Positions 35,090 through 47,885 of a DNA stretch of 64,000 nt are shown here, piece by piece. Made by a program: the position numbers and the translations under genes. The stretch spans positions 230,873,265 through 230,937,264 of the forward strand of contig NC_134570.1 of the NCBI RefSeq assembly GCF_050947875.1, given 5' to 3'. The DNA is from Dermacentor variabilis (Eukaryota; Arthropoda; Arachnida; Ixodida; Ixodidae). Under the pieces are notes generated by a model. It made no database searches and had not been told where the DNA came from. It saw only the letters and a program-made list of their open reading frames with translations. Numbering within the stretch: the stretch's first letter is position 1; each line of letters opens with the position of its first letter.

Positions 35090-35830
35090 CTGCTCACAAT
35101 TCGTGTATATTCAAACGAAGCTTCCAGTTTAGCACCTATTACATCTGGAGTGTGAGAAGGCACTGTTTTGGGCCCAGTTTTATTTTTAATATACATAAAC
35201 AATTTTTCTTCGTGATTACATGGTAACATCCACCTATTCGCTGACAATTGTTTTTCGTACCGCAAAATTGATGCAGTGATGATCACCATTACAAAATTCT
35301 ACCTTTTCGTGGTGTCAGGAGTGGCAGATGACTCTAAATGCCCAAAGATAAGTAATGCTAACAGAAAATAGAAAGAAATAGATATCTGATTTTACTTACA
35401 TTATTAGTGACACACCTCTCACTTGTGTATTTCAGGGTAAATATTTAGGTGTCACTTTAACACGCGCTCTCCGATGGGAAACCCATGTTAACAACATAAC
35501 CTCAAGTGGAGATCAATGTACACACTGAGCACCAAAGCGACTCATCTTTCTGAGAAAATGCCTTCATTTTGCGCCAGCAGATACAAATCTGCTGGCGTAC
35601 AAAATGCTTGTTCGACCAGTGCTGGAGTACGCATGTATTGTTTGATTTACGTACACAAAAGAACTCATAGGATTGGGTGCAGGGGAAGGATATAAGGTTC
35701 ATTTATAATAAGTACAAGTTAGCGGATTCGACTGAATTATTATAAACAGCCGGTTTGTTAACACTGCAATATGGGTAAAACTAGCATGACTAAAGTTTTT
35801 GTTTCAATTTATTCGTGGTGACAAAACCAT
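35090..35830 (+). pseudogene. Jockey/CR1-type LINE RT fragment
   Basis: Plus-strand frames give SGVREGTVLGPVLF-like remnants near 35140-35190. Further on come KYLGVTLTRALRWETHVNNI (about 35430-35500) and LAYKMLVRPVLEYACIVWF (about 35590-35645), the thumb and C-terminal blocks of Jockey-group RTs. The frame is heavily broken. It directly follows the minisatellite. Confidence 0.65.
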
Positions 35831-36040
35831 TGACACATCCTGTGGGGTCCTCCTCCTGTGCTCTTGGGACAAAGGAACGACAACACAGTAGTGCAAACAA
35901 TCACAAGGGCATTTATTGCACCTTTCATAGATCAATGCCTGCCAGCCTAGTTGCTATCTGCAAAACATGCCGATGGGTGCGCGACAAATCTGGAAGTCCG
36001 ACTCACCGCGACCGGATAACGAGAGAATATGTTCGCCCCA
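35831..36040 (-). mobile_element. Possible LTR-retrotransposon end
   Basis: Read on the minus strand it has GCAATAAATGCCCTTGTGAT (polyadenylation-like) and then CTTTGTCCCAAGAGCACAGG. This looks like an R-U5 boundary of an LTR, but no partner LTR, primer site or coding region is visible. Confidence 0.3.
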
Positions 36041-36718
36041 TGCTGGATACCAACGCCTGGTCGTTCGCGCGTACGGTCACGCGAATGGTGGCGCGTTCGA
36101 AGGAGGCCACGCGAAGGTTTGGTTTGGTTTTTGTGGCGAATGGACGTGCTTTTCGGGGCTCCGTGGCGGCGACGAAATCATAAGTTTTTGTGCATGCTTT
36201 GAGCTTGCTTCTGTTTTTGATTTGCAGATTTTTTGCCTTTATATAGTAATTGAGTGCTTTTTCTTTTTCTTTCTTTTTTTGTCTCGTATTTCGGTTAGGC
36301 GGATGTGTTTCGTGCACATTTGGTTTTGCAGGATTGTTAGAGCGTCCTTTCGCGCCATGTGCTTCAACACGTGCAGCCGATTGGGACGTTGAGTGTTTGT
36401 AGTCTTTAAATGGTAGCTTGGAGGTGGCAAGATTAATAGCTATTAAGTGGTTTTACTGTGCATGTTTTTGGTTAGAAAGTGAGAGCGTGGCCGCGTGGCT
36501 CAGCGCGTGCGAGAGCGTGTCATACCTTCGGTCTCCGCGGCATTGATTGCTTTGGAAACAGTGCTGAGAGTTGCTTTGCGACATTTTGAGGATTTGGATC
36601 CTGTGCGTATCGGTTCTTGCTAAAAGGCACGTGCTATGCATTAATATAGTGGTATAGTATAGCAGTATTTGCATCAGTAGTAGCATTATTATAGCATTTG
36701 CAAAAAGCCGTGCTATAC

Positions 36719-37792
36719 ATGGCGAGAAAGCCGGGAAAGCTGCAGGCAGTGCGCGGGGGGTCCCTCAAGGCAGATAAGGATACGGATGAGATTGGAGAGG
36801 GCATCGAACCAACCGGCACACAATGTGATGTTGACACTAGACTGCAGAAAATGGATGCTTTCCAGGAAGAGCTTGTCAAACAGGTGCAAGAGCTCAAGAA
36901 TGAGCTCGACAGGGAGCTTGATGCATGGAAGTTAGTTGAAAAGAGACTTGAAGCAGGCGATGAAAAGCTGAACAGGGCCGCCATTATGAACGAGAATGTG
37001 CGTGACAATGGAACGCAGACCTCCGACGCGACAGGCGAGGGAGTGTGACCAGGGTACGTAGAATTCGGGCAGCGTGATGAAGGGTTAGCTGGAAAGAGCG
37101 GCAGCTACCTCGAAGGCGCCGCGCGGAAAAAGCAGGAGCCCAGGGGACAGTGGCCCTTGTCGAGTTCGAATCACACGGAAAAGGACAAAGGGAGGCTGGG
37201 AGAGGTAGGAGAGAGTGAAAGGGTGATTATCGCCGGCGACTCAAACATGGCTAGTTGCTCAAAAGCAATTGTGGAGAGGGTGAAATGCGATAAAAGAGTG
37301 GCGGTAGGGACATTTCCAGGGCGGGCACTGGGTCCTTTCATGGAGCGAGCAAAAGAAAAGCTCACGGAAAATGCCCACGTGCGCAACCTTGTCATGGTAG
37401 CAGGTGGGCTAAATGACGTCCTGAACAGGAAAGCGACAGGACTATCCCAGCGCTTGGCGAAGGGGGTGGACAACTTGCGCGAGCTATCCCCTCGGGTGCA
37501 GATCGTGGTGTGCACGGTGCCGGAGGTGTCTGTATGTGACAGTCACGTACAAAGAGCCGTAATGGCTGCTAATGAGGCAATATGGAAAATGAGCCGAGAG
37601 AAACACTTCAAGGTGGTCGAAGTAAACAGGGAAATGAGAAGGTGTGGTGGTTTTAAACGAGACGGGATCCACTTCAATTACACGCTGGCACAAGAACTGG
37701 GCTGGCGAATTGGTGGTCGCGCTGTTGCTTTTTTTGAGGCCCCGCGGGCGCTCAGGAGGCCAGAGCAGATAGTAATGAAGAAGGTCCCCTAG
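36719..37792 (+). pseudogene. LINE ORF1: coiled coil plus SGNH esterase-like domain
   Basis: The frame opens at MARKPGKLQAVRGGSLKADK (36719), forms an acidic/basic coiled coil (QEELVKQVQELKNELDREL), is stopped by a single TGA at 37046-37048, and continues in the same frame. From 37220 it shows the SGNH blocks VIIAGDSNMASCS (block I), VMVAGGLNDVLN (block III) and RDGIHFNYT (block V, D..H). SGNH ORF1 proteins occur in several LINE clades, where they may act in membrane or RNP interactions. A single C-to-T change at a CGA codon would explain the stop. Confidence 0.8.
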
Positions 37793-37859
37793 GGGAACCT
37801 CAGAAGAGCATCGCCGTCGATAGCAAGAAAAGGAGGAAAGCAAGAAAGAGAGCTCGCAA

Positions 37860-39219
37860 TGCAATAGGCTACATAAACATGCAGGGCGGCAGAAGAAAGG
37901 AAAAGTGGGCAGAGATTGAGGAGCAGTTAAATAGAGAACAAATATAGGGGTGTATGCTGTTACAGAAACGCACCTTAGAGATTCAGAAGAGCCGCCAGTT
38001 ATTGAGAATTATGTTTGCGAAGGGTTCAACAGAACTAAGTCAGAAAGAAAGGGAGGGGGAGTCGGAATGCTCATCCATCAGGGAGCCAAATGGAAAAGAG
38101 TAAATTCAAAATGTCAAGAGTATCTTTGGTTTTTAGGTACAATGAGTGGGAAAAAAGAACTTGGCTGGGCGTTACGTATTTGTGGACTGGAAATAATTGC
38201 ACAGAGAAGAATAGAGAGATAGTGGAATGCATAAGCCCTGATATTAAGGGTTTCGGGAACGGTGCTGAAATTGTCCTATTAGGTGTCATGAATGCCCACA
38301 TGCAGGATTTAGATGGCTATACCGACTACAAAGGGAAGTCAATGCTAGACCTTTGTGAGCAACATAACCTTGTTATCATAATACGGGGCCTAAGTGTGAA
38401 GGGCAGATCACGTGGGAAGTGGGAAACCGGCAATCGAACATTGATTACTGTCCGATGAGAGAAGGAATTCATGATAAGTTGAGAGAAATTGTCATTGATG
38501 AGGAAGGGTATAGCAGCATAGGGAGTGACCGTGAACGCATCATTTTAAAAATGGGATATGTAGTTAGGAAAGAGAGAAAGGAGCGCAAAATGGCCAGTCC
38601 AAATTTGAAGGCTGAACAAATAGCAAATATAGTCACTAGAGTTGAAGAAGAATTTGGCAAGTGGCCAAGTAAGGAGTGGGGATATGATGAGCTTCTAAGT
38701 GTAATAACGACAGAAATACGGAAAGAGAAACAACATGTTCGTTGGAAAGGAAAAAAGAAACCGAAAAGCTGGTGGAACAAGAAGATACGAGAAGCGATCG
38801 CCGAACGACAGAAAGCATCTCGAGAGCACAGGCAGGCAAAGAAGGCGCAGTTGCCACAGGATGAAGTAATCAGTAAGTGGGAAATATACCGGGAGAAAAA
38901 GTCAATGGTTCAAATACTGGTGCAAGCAAAATTAAAAGGTGAAAGTGAACGTTGGTTGTCAGAAATACGTGAGAAAAAGAAGGCCGCACCTAGAATATTT
39001 TGGAACCACATAAAATTATTAGGCAGGAAATCAACAACAATACGGCAACATATTCTAGACGAAGATGATGACAGACTGGAAGGAGTAGCGGCGATAAATG
39101 ACATCCGAAAAATAGCAGCCGAATCTTTCCAAGGCAATGACGAGGTTGTATTTGAAGAAAAAAAGAGCATGAAAGTGACCCAAGTGGAAAAGGAGCTGGT
39201 GCTGAGAAATTTCATCTAG
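37860..39219 (+). pseudogene. LINE ORF2 endonuclease and linker
   Basis: Visible pieces are AVTETHLRDSEEPP (ET motif), KGGGVGMLIHQGAKWKRV, a degraded GDxN motif (LGVMNAHMQDLDGY) and a frame from 38419 to 39219 with a Lys/Arg/Glu-rich linker (ARAVEERQKASREHRQAKKA-like) and RIFWNHIKLLGRKST. At least three frame changes separate them. Confidence 0.7.
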
Positions 39220-41058
39220 AAGAAAGCGGAAGAGAAAATTGCTAAGCGCACAGCCACAGGGCTAGATGAGGTTCCCGTTAGGCTGATTAATGAACTAGGA
39301 CCAAAAAGTAAGGAAGCTCTGGTGAAAGCAGTGGAACAAACGTTAAAAGATAGACGAATACCACACAGTTGGTGACAAAGTAGAATGAATTTAATTGATA
39401 AAGACAAGGGGGAGAAAGATAGAATTCACTCGTATAGACCGTTGACCATTACATCGATAATATACAGGCTAGCAATGCAGGCAATCAAAGCTTCAAGCAT
39501 GGGCAGAGAATAATGGCATTTTGGGAGAGCTTCAGAATGGCTTTAGAATATGTAGGCGCTTGGATAATAACTTGTTTGTTCTTACTCAGTGTATTGAAAT
39601 ATCAAAAGCAGAAAGTAGACCGTGTATGTGGCCTTTTTGGACATTACAGGAGCATACGACAACGTAGACCGCAACATTTTGTGGGATATTCTGGAAGGCG
39701 AAGGCTTAGGTAACGATTGTCTACAGCTTTTGAGAGAGATTTACCTAGAAAATACTGTATGCGTTGAATGGGAAGGGATGAGGAGCGCGGAGAAAGTTCA
39801 TATCAACAAGGGACTGAGGCAGGGGTGCCCTTTATCCCCGCTGCTGTTTATGATGTACATGGTGAGGATGGAGAGGGTGCTAGAAGGAAGTAATATCGGG
39901 TTTAATCTCTCATACAAACAGGCGGGTACAGTAGTAGAGCAGCAGCTCCCAGGTTTATTTTATGCGGATGAGATTGTGTTGTTAGCTAACAAGCAGTTAT
40001 TTGTAACGTCTGGCTAATATCTTTGGACAGGAAGGCAACAATTTAGGTTTTAAGTTTAGTGTTAGAAAATCAGGTGTTATGGTATTCAATGAAAACAGTA
40101 AACAGACAGTGGAGATACAGGGCCAGGAAATACCTCGGGTAACAGAATATAAATACCTTGGTATATGGATAAACGAGGGCAATAGATATATGAAAACACA
40201 GGAAAAAACAATAACAGTGAAGGGGAAGAGAAATGCAGCCATAATGAAGCACAGAGTGTTATGGGGATACAATAGGTACGAGGTCCTCCGAGGTATGTGG
40301 AAAGGTATAATGGTTCCAGGACTTACTTTTGGAAATGCGGTTGTTTGCTTTAAATCAGGGGTACAATCAGGACTCGATGGGAACCAAAGGTCAGTGGATC
40401 GCCTCGCATTGGGCGCTAACGGGAAGACTACAAATGAAGCTGTGCAGGGTGATATGGGCTGGACTAGTTTTGAAGTGAGGGAAGCTCGCACGAAAATTGA
40501 GTATGAAGAACGCCTGAGGAATATGGAAGAAAGTAAATTGGCTGGGAGAGTTTTCAGGTATCTGTACAGGAAAAACATTGATTCACAGTGGAGGAAAAGA
40601 ACTAGGAAGCTTACCAGCAAGTATGTGGCCTGTATGGTGGGCAACACAGCAACAAAGACGGTCGAGCGGAAAGTCAGAGATGCTGAAATAATCTCATGGG
40701 TGGCGGCAATGGACAGGAAACCTGCCATGAGTAACTACTTAAGAGGAAAAAACGAAATCAGGAGAGAAACCATTTAGGATAACTCAAAGGGAAGCTCATT
40801 ACTTTTCGAAGCGAGATTGAGATGCCTTCGAACATGCACCTCTAATGTGAGATACAGTATAAGAAGGAACAAGAAGCATGTGCTTGCTGCGGTAAAGGTA
40901 GGGAAACTATGGAGCATGTTTTATTAGAATGTGAAGACGTTTACCCAGTGGGCGATTTAGGCACGTCTGGCCTCCTTGAAGCCCTTGGGTTCAACGGGAG
41001 CAGTGGAAAAGTAAACATGTCCGCAATAGGCATTAGTAAGAGGCGATTGGAGGATTAG
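39216..41058 (+). pseudogene. LINE ORF2 reverse transcriptase and zinc-knuckle C-terminus
   Basis: RT blocks: TATGLDEVPVRLINELGPKS, YRPLTITSIIYRLAMQAI, VAFLDITGAYDNVDRNILWD, KGLRQGCPLSPLLFMMYM, and FYADEIVLLA, where the usual YADD reads ADE, a substitution of the second catalytic Asp. The C-terminal frame 40079-40777 contains VTEYKYLGIWINEGN and further on MGWTSFEVREARTKIEYEER. A CxxC...HxxxxC knuckle (ACCGKGRETMEHVLLEC) follows. Confidence 0.8.
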
Positions 41059-41260
41059 TGGATTGAAAAGTAGGGAAACGAAAAAGAAAAACAGACGTAC
41101 AAAAGCACAGTTAGCAATAGGGGATCAGAAAATTTGGGCGTGGTAATTCATAGTGTTTTCTTTCTTTTTTCATTGTTTAACGTAGGTAGGACATTAGGCA
41201 GTATAATAGCAAAAGCTTGGTAGCGCAACCCACCGCCCCGTTCCAAAGGGGACGCTCATA

Positions 41261-41283
41261 ACATCCATCCATCCATCCATCCA
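41261..41283. repeat. (CATC)n microsatellite, LINE tail
   Basis: ATCCATCCATCCATCCATCC closes the SGNH LINE. Tetranucleotide tails of this kind mark the 3' ends of non-LTR elements. Confidence 0.85.
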
Positions 41284-41579
41284 CGCGAGACGGTCTCGCA
41301 GAAGCATGGATCGGTGCACGCGTGGTAGGTCCGCAGTGCTCGCCGAACCGCAGCCAAAGAGCAAGAGCCTTCTCCTCTTTGCGCCCAATTAACCTCGCCG
41401 TTAGGTGGCGTTAGCAGCGCAACACTCGCGCCATCTCTCGTACTGCGCTTCAACCAGACCGACTGCCGCGGGCATCACGCAGGCCACGCGGTGAAGCCGG
41501 ATTGCAGGAGACGGGAGCTATGCGGGAAAACAACATATCAGGGGACGCGTGAGAGTCGCGCATCCCCACAATCCGTACG
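41284..41579. other. GC-rich unassigned sequence after LINE tail
   Basis: CpG-containing segment with CGCGCCATCTCTCGTACTGC and GGTGGCGTTAGCAGCGCAAC. It looks like a piece of another mobile element, but no terminus or domain is evident. Confidence 0.3.
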
Positions 41580-41754
41580 AAGTTCTTTCAATTGTTCTAG
41601 GTCAACACGCTACAAGCACTCCAGAATAAATAATGAATACACCTTTAAGTCAAATTTCTTTAAACATTCATATTTCCTTAAAACAATTAGAGAACGGAAT
41701 GAACTTAGTCCTTCCATTACTAACGCTTCCTATTTCAATAACTTCATGACTTAA
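41580..41754 (+). pseudogene. LINE ORF2 C-terminal fragment
   Basis: Encodes YKHSRINNEYTFKSNFFKHS then YFLKTIRERNELSPSI and a stop. F--RTIREWN-LP is the usual end of Jockey/CR1-group ORF2 proteins. Only this terminal piece is present. Confidence 0.55.
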
Positions 41755-42080
41755 GCGGCCACCAACTTCAACAGCGTTCCCTCGGAGCTTGCCACTCGTC
41801 AATCACCGAGGAGGGAACGGCACGTAGACAACAAGACAACGTAAAACAAAGTGGTTTAATATATCGCTACGGGGGAGCGAACATCGAGCAACAGAGTGTA
41901 TACCAGCACCTACAAAAGGTAGAAGCAGAGTTCTTATCGACAGAGCAGCGCGCTCTTTATATCCCGTATGGGGTTCTGTCTTCACAGCACTGGAGTCTGG
42001 AACAAACAATTCCAATGCGTGTTTATGCTTTGAAGGTTGCATTGGTGTTATTTGTGTACACGCGCGTGGTGTGCCATCCA
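41755..42080 (-). mobile_element. Possible LTR, minus
   Basis: On the minus strand a TATA-like CGGGATATAAAGAGCGC (about 41950-41966) precedes a tract with a probable transcription start and ATATTAAACCACTTTG, ending in a segment rich in GGAACGC. This suggests an LTR promoter. No second LTR or internal region was found, so confidence is low. Confidence 0.3.
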
Positions 42081-45000
42081 TTCAGTGTACTTGAGTAAAA
42101 AAAAATCTATTGTGTGGCATAGCGCACGTGCATAAAGAACGCGCTGCGGGCACGGCAACAACAACAACAACAAAAAACTGCGCATGCGACATGGGGAGGG
42201 GAAGGGGGGAAGCGGGTAGTGAGCCAGACAAGTTGCTATAATAATTTAAAAAAAGCTGCTTTGGAGAGGAGGTGCCGCGTGGATGCTGTTCTTGTTGCCA
42301 TGACAACGTAAACAACCATGTGCGCGGCCACTTTCCTGAAGTATCACCCGCCCGAAAGGGCCATAACTGAACGGCTCCTTGGCGCTGGCATCGAAAAGAG
42401 CGGCAACTCGACCAATAGGAGCCAGGTGGAGATTGACAGGCATGTTGACAGGGTGGTCTAGAACACGAGCACGGTTGCCTAGTATAGTGGGACTGTGTCC
42501 AAAACGCCGGCTCCCCCGTGAGGCTTTTGTGGGGAACTGCCGCGCCCCGCCGCTGCTGTGCCGGACCTGTGGGCTTTCTGCGCTTGGGAAGCAACTGGAA
42601 AGCCAGGGGCGTCTGCTACGCGCTGTAGTTTTGTTGCATTCAGTTTCTACGCAAGACACTTGGAGGCTATTTAGCTTCAATGGTGCGGTACGGCATGAAA
42701 CTTACCCATCTTTAAGCATTGACTTAGTGCTGGAGCAGCAAGATAATGGAAAAATCATGTGTCGAACGGCATCAGCGTGGCCTAGTTCCGGTACTAGAGT
42801 TCGGAAACGGTAATGTGGGAGCTGTACGTGCGTAGAAAAGTGCAAAATGAAGTTGCATGCACAAGGAGAGAAAGAAAACAAAGTTATTTGCATCGGTAAC
42901 TGGGCAAAAGGGTGATGCATGCAATAATTAAGAGTAACGAAAAAAATTAAATTGCTCTTGCAGTCAACTGCAGTACATTGATGCAGTTACAGCTTCGCTC
43001 ACCACTACGAGCTTTCCAGTCATGGTTCCCGGTGGTTTACAGCCATATCCAAATGTCTTCATTCGACAATTTATTAGCCTCAACTAGCACTTTATTATCC
43101 AAAGAGCACTGAAAGAGAGCTTAAGGGAAACGAGATAAAGAGCGGAGAGGGCCGTAGCACCGTAATCATGTTAGCTTATTTCGCTTCAGAGATAGCGTGC
43201 AGCAACGAGCTTCGCCGTGCTTGTGGGAAGCTTGTATTAAATACAGACATTAGAGACAAAAGGTGTACCATGGAAAGAGACTTTACTGATATCCAGATAA
43301 AATTAAATTAGAGGCATAGGTATACTAGCCTGTATAAATTAAATAACTGCTGTATCAAAAATACGGCAAGCAATGTACACACGTAAAAGTGTTATTTCAT
43401 ATACCTTAGAAAATTGTTCAGGAATTCAAACTTGCTCTAGATAAATAATAGAGATAAATATAGAGATCTCCTATGTTCCGTGCCTGACAAAAATACAACA
43501 TGAGACAACAAATATTCATTATCAACAGGCACAGAGTGGACATTTCGGAGTATGCTAGGGTCAGTCATGCATCGACTTTGTGTCTTTCTGTACGTACTGT
43601 ACACTGATCACTGTACGTCAATAAAGAATGTTCATCCGATGTGCTGGGATTGCTTCACCATAAAAAGTGCAGCAGATGAGAATGTTTAAAGCAGATTCAA
43701 GTAATCCAGCCTCATGTACGGCAGCTTAACTTCAGATAGCTTGAAAATTCACGGTGGTTATAGCGTTCGCGCGTTTCAAAGACTTCGCAATTAAATGGAG
43801 ACGAGTAGTTACATAGAAAGCAATAATTTCAGCTGCAAGTCAGTGCTGTGAATGGGGCACCCGACTGCAACTTCCCACTTTTTCCTGATGAGTTCAATAA
43901 CGACCATGAATCACGCTTTCGTGATGAAACTGAAACGCCTTGTAAAAAAGTCCTCAAAATCTATGATAAATATAAAGAGATGGGCAGACGGGTATAGCAA
44001 GCCTCCCTTGTCCCGCAGCTAGACATGTGTAATAAGCTGCACTCAGCTGGCTGACGTATTCTTTCATGGTTAGTAGAATATTGCGACAGTGTTCACACTT
44101 TGTTTTCAGAACAAACTTCCTAGCTGCAAATATAAAAAATATTTCATAGCTGCAAATATAAAAAATGAGCCTTTAATCATTTTTTTAGACATGCGTTCGG
44201 CGTGATCCGGTTCTGCACTGGACTGGTTGCCTTCTATCAGCCTTTCGATCAAGCCACATCGTCTGGCTTTGCACCACCTGCATCATCTTGAAATCATCAT
44301 TGGCTCTGTATTGATGCGATGATGTAATGCCTGGCAATCTGGCGGAGGCGCGTAGCTGCAGAATGAGTGAATAGAAGAAAGTAAACAAACATCAGGAGAG
44401 GTGGTGCAATGGGGATTACATTACGCCATATGATAGCTCAATATGAGAAGTGAGAAAGGTTAGGAGACTGGAAGTGATGATGTAATGCGGAGATGACATT
44501 ACTAAGATTATGTCGTATGACCAAAAAGGTGGAGCGGCTTTGCTTTACGTGTGATAGGTCAATGAAGAGAGGAAGGAGTGAGGTCTAGAGGTGATATGAC
44601 GCGGAGACACCCGGATAACCCGCCAGAAGCATTGAATCTTGCTCCTGCGTCATCTGCATTTGTCCGGCCCCTCATCCTTCTAGGAAATTTTCCATTTATA
44701 CACAAATTTATTGTTTTCTAGATTGAAATGAATATATAACTGTTACTGGCCCAGCCGTTTACGCAATTATTATGTGAAAGTTTAACTGTTACAACCGCCT
44801 TGTTATATAATCCGTGAGTCCTCTCATAAATCATCAACATGTACCTTGTCTCATGCTGTCATATGCAAATGGCCCGCCAGTGGGATAAGCGTAATTTATT
44901 GCCTAATGTAGGATTGTTACGTAAACTAGCAAGCATTTATTGTGCATGACTACGTTATGTGTGTTTGCATTAACACCCTTGATGCACTGCAAAAAAAAGT

Positions 45001-46285
45001 TTACACCCTTATAAGTTGTCTCATTTCATCATGTAATTACTGCGACGTATTAATTGATCAGCAAGTATAGTTGCTATGTACAAACCGGCCAGCATACAGA
45101 TTAAATTGCTAAATTTACTTTCATTCTAAGAAGGAAAGAGCAGAGTGCGGGAGGCGGTCTTGTAAAGCAAATGCAACACATGAAATAAAAGAAAGTAAAT
45201 GAAAGGCGCAAAGCGTTAGCATGAACAAGCCGTTTATATCTGCTTCATTCTCCTGGCTATCGGCGTCACCTCGTGCTTATTCTATTTAGCAGCACGTTTA
45301 CATTCGTCATGTCACACTTAACTAAATACCCCTGCTCACAATGAAGTGCGCGCTGAAATGTGTACCAGAAACAGCCCTGTAAGTGCGCATCATTGCGGTG
45401 ACAAACATGCAAGCATAGAAGGAAATATACAAAGTCCCTGTATCTACAGCACACAAACACGTTCTTCGTGTAGTGAGTAGCTGCAGTATTATCTTGTAGG
45501 TACATAGTGTATTATAGGAGCTTAATTATAGCAATGTTACCTAATAGCGACCAAATATCAAGTGCATAGCAGACGCCCGTCGCTTTGGCGCAGCTTCCAC
45601 AGTCGAGAAAGCCCGCAGGTGCGGTAAAGCAGCACAGTAGCTGTCCAGAAAAGCTTCACCCTTCTAGTATTCTAGGTCACCCTAGCACGGTTTGGTCTAA
45701 TCAGGAACGCAGATGCAAGATCGGACCATAAATGGGTATAACCGTCTCATGCGCGCACCTGCAAGCACCAGGTGCTAGCTTGTCGCGTCCGCAGACGGGG
45801 AGAAGGGGTGAGCGTCCGAACAAAGAGTAGGCGCTGCTAGTACACACACGCACTCACACACACGACTCGCATGACTTCCAACGGGCGTGTTTCGGCAGCT
45901 CGGTGGCGCCTCCCTAAAGCTGAAGAGCCTTTTCCCGACCCTTTGGCGCCATCTGCAAAGGTCTTCCCATGCCTGTTCAAAGTTAATCTGGAGTCTGCCA
46001 CTGCGGCACGCCTCTTAATCGTATCGTAGTTTTTGAAAGTGAAACCCTGGAAATTATTATCTGAGAAGTTCGCTGAATCATGCATAATGCCTCCCACCAG
46101 CTAGTCCCCTCTCTTGCTATGCTTATGACCACCCGAAAAGTACTTCGTCGAGTTCCAGTGGTGTACTCGTCAGCCTGAGTCGTGAATATGGCTATTTGTC
46201 TTTGTTTCTCGCTGGGCCAGTTAAAATCCGGTGTCGGCGTTGTCGGCATCTGTTAGCTGTGAGCGAAAATTTCTGATAAAGGCAA
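42081..46285 (+). other. Long unassigned intron stretch
   Basis: 42.1-42.85 kb is GC-rich and CpG-rich with several overlapping open frames on both strands; none has a recognisable motif, and it may be a decayed element or promoter-like island. 42.9-45.2 kb is A/T-rich and featureless. 45.5-46.2 kb is again CpG-richer, without a clear identity. No exon of SGSM is expected here from the phase logic. Confidence 0.35.
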
Positions 46286-46741
46286 TAAATCATCATCATC
46301 ATCATCGTCATCATCATCAGCCTGGTTACGCCCACTGCAGAGCAAAGGCCTTTCCCATACTTCTCCAACAACCCCGGTCATGTACTAATTGTGGCCATGT
46401 CGTCCCTGCAAACTTCTTAATCAAATCCGCCCACCTAACTTCCTGCCGCCCCCTGCTACGCTTCCCTTCCCTTGGAATCCAGTCCGTAACCCTTAATGAC
46501 CATCGGTTATCTTCCATGCTCATTACATGTCCTGCCCATGCCCCATTTCTTTTTCTTGATTTCAACTAAGATATCATTAACTCGCGTTTGTTCCCTCACC
46601 CAATCTGCTCTTTTCTTATGCCTTAACGTTACAGCCATCATTCTTCTTTCCATAGCTCGTTGTGTCGTCCTCAATTTAAGTAGAACACTTTTAGTAAGTC
46701 TCCAGATTTCTGCCCCGTAGGTGAGTACTGGTAAGACACAG
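46286..46741 (-). mobile_element. RTE-type LINE 3' end, 5'-truncated
   Basis: Minus-strand element whose 3' end is the (ATG)n tail, seen here as CATCATCATCATCATC at 46288-46318. Its coding remnant contains GAWAGHVMSMEDNRWSLR and VTDWIPREGKRSRGRQEVRW, the terminal RTE pol motif. It is truncated near 46741, where the plus-strand RTE copy begins, so the two lie 5' to 5'. Confidence 0.8.
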
Positions 46742-46904
46742 CAATAAATAAATACACATTAACCTGAAGATATCTGCAGGCACGAAGTGACGCCTGTCAC
46801 CAGCAAAAGATGCTGAGAGCGAGTGGGGCTATGCTAATTCAAGTACAACCAAATTAAGAAGGCCCACTAAGCTTCAACAAAGTGCTCCCTCACCAGAACA
46901 GGAA

Positions 46905-47700
46905 TTGGCCTCCCTGGTGCAGTATTCGGCGACTCCCTACCATATGAATCACTCAATTACCCAATGGCCCTCGGTCCCCAGCAGCTGTGGAGCACTTGAC
47001 CAAGGCGGCCGTCGGACCTGTAACGCTGCAGAGGGTGCTAAGAATCTCTGGGTCCGGACAGGCCGCCAATGGAAACTGACCCTTGCAACGTTTAACACTC
47101 GAACGCTCTCGAGTGAGGCTAACTTAGCAGGACTCTTTGAGGAACTATCAGACATTGTTTGGGATATCATCGGCCTTAGTGAGATTAGAATAACTGGTGA
47201 GTCTTATACATTGCTGAATACCGGGCATGTCCTCTGCTATAAAGGTCTCCCAGGTAAGAAGCAATATGGTGTAGGATTCCTAATCCATATGGACATAGCG
47301 GGCAACATTGACGAATTCTACAGCATTAATGATACAGTAGCTGTAGTCATCATCAATCTTAATAAGAGGTATAGATTAAAGGTAGTAAAAGCTTACGCTC
47401 CAACATCCAGTCACGACGATGATGAAGTAGATCTGCTTTATGAAGTTGTTGAATTAGCGATGAGAAAAGTGCAAACTCAGTATACTGTAGTAATGGGCGA
47501 CTTCAATGCAAAAGTGTGGAAAAGGCAGGCTGGTGAACAAGGAATTGGCAACTACGGCGTCGATTCTAGGAACGCTAGAGAAAAGGTGCTGGTAGAATCC
47601 GCAGAAAGGAATAAGCTGAGAATAATGAACACCTTTTTCAGGAAGCGTAGCAACCAAAAGTAGACCTGGAAAAGCCCTAATGGTGAAACAAGAAATGATA
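46905..47700 (+). pseudogene. RTE endonuclease domain
   Basis: Blocks in order: LTLATFNTRTLSSEANLAGL, IIGLSEIRITGES (SE-R motif of the RTE nuclease), GVGFLIHMDIAGNI, VVKAYAPTSSHDDDEVD and VVMGDFNAKVWKRQ (GDFNA motif), ending [15 protein letters not shown] followed by TAG at 47661-47663. Up to that stop the frame is open for 252 codons. Confidence 0.85.
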
Positions 47701-47704
47701 TCGA

Positions 47705-47877
<173 letters not shown>

Positions 47878-47885
47878 GACTCATA

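Larger units (their letters stand above)
36041..41283 (+). mobile_element. LINE with SGNH-type ORF1, nearly full length
   Basis: Plus-strand non-LTR element in the orientation of SGSM. A probable 5' UTR (about 36041-36718, GC-rich) is followed by ORF1 with coiled coil and SGNH hydrolase (36719-37792), an ORF2 endonuclease (about 37860-38460), linker, RT (about 39216-40030), C-terminal domain (40079-40777) and a Cys/His zinc-knuckle (about 40860-40940). It ends in a (CATC)n tail. Stops and frameshifts occur throughout ORF2. The clade is uncertain (I/R1/Tx1-like features); similar proteins are often annotated in ticks simply as tick transposon. Confidence 0.85.

Noticed and set aside
42082..42813. 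Overlapping open frames up to 170 codons on both strands
   Set aside because: GC-rich island with few stops in any frame; none contains a recognisable domain, start context or splice pattern.
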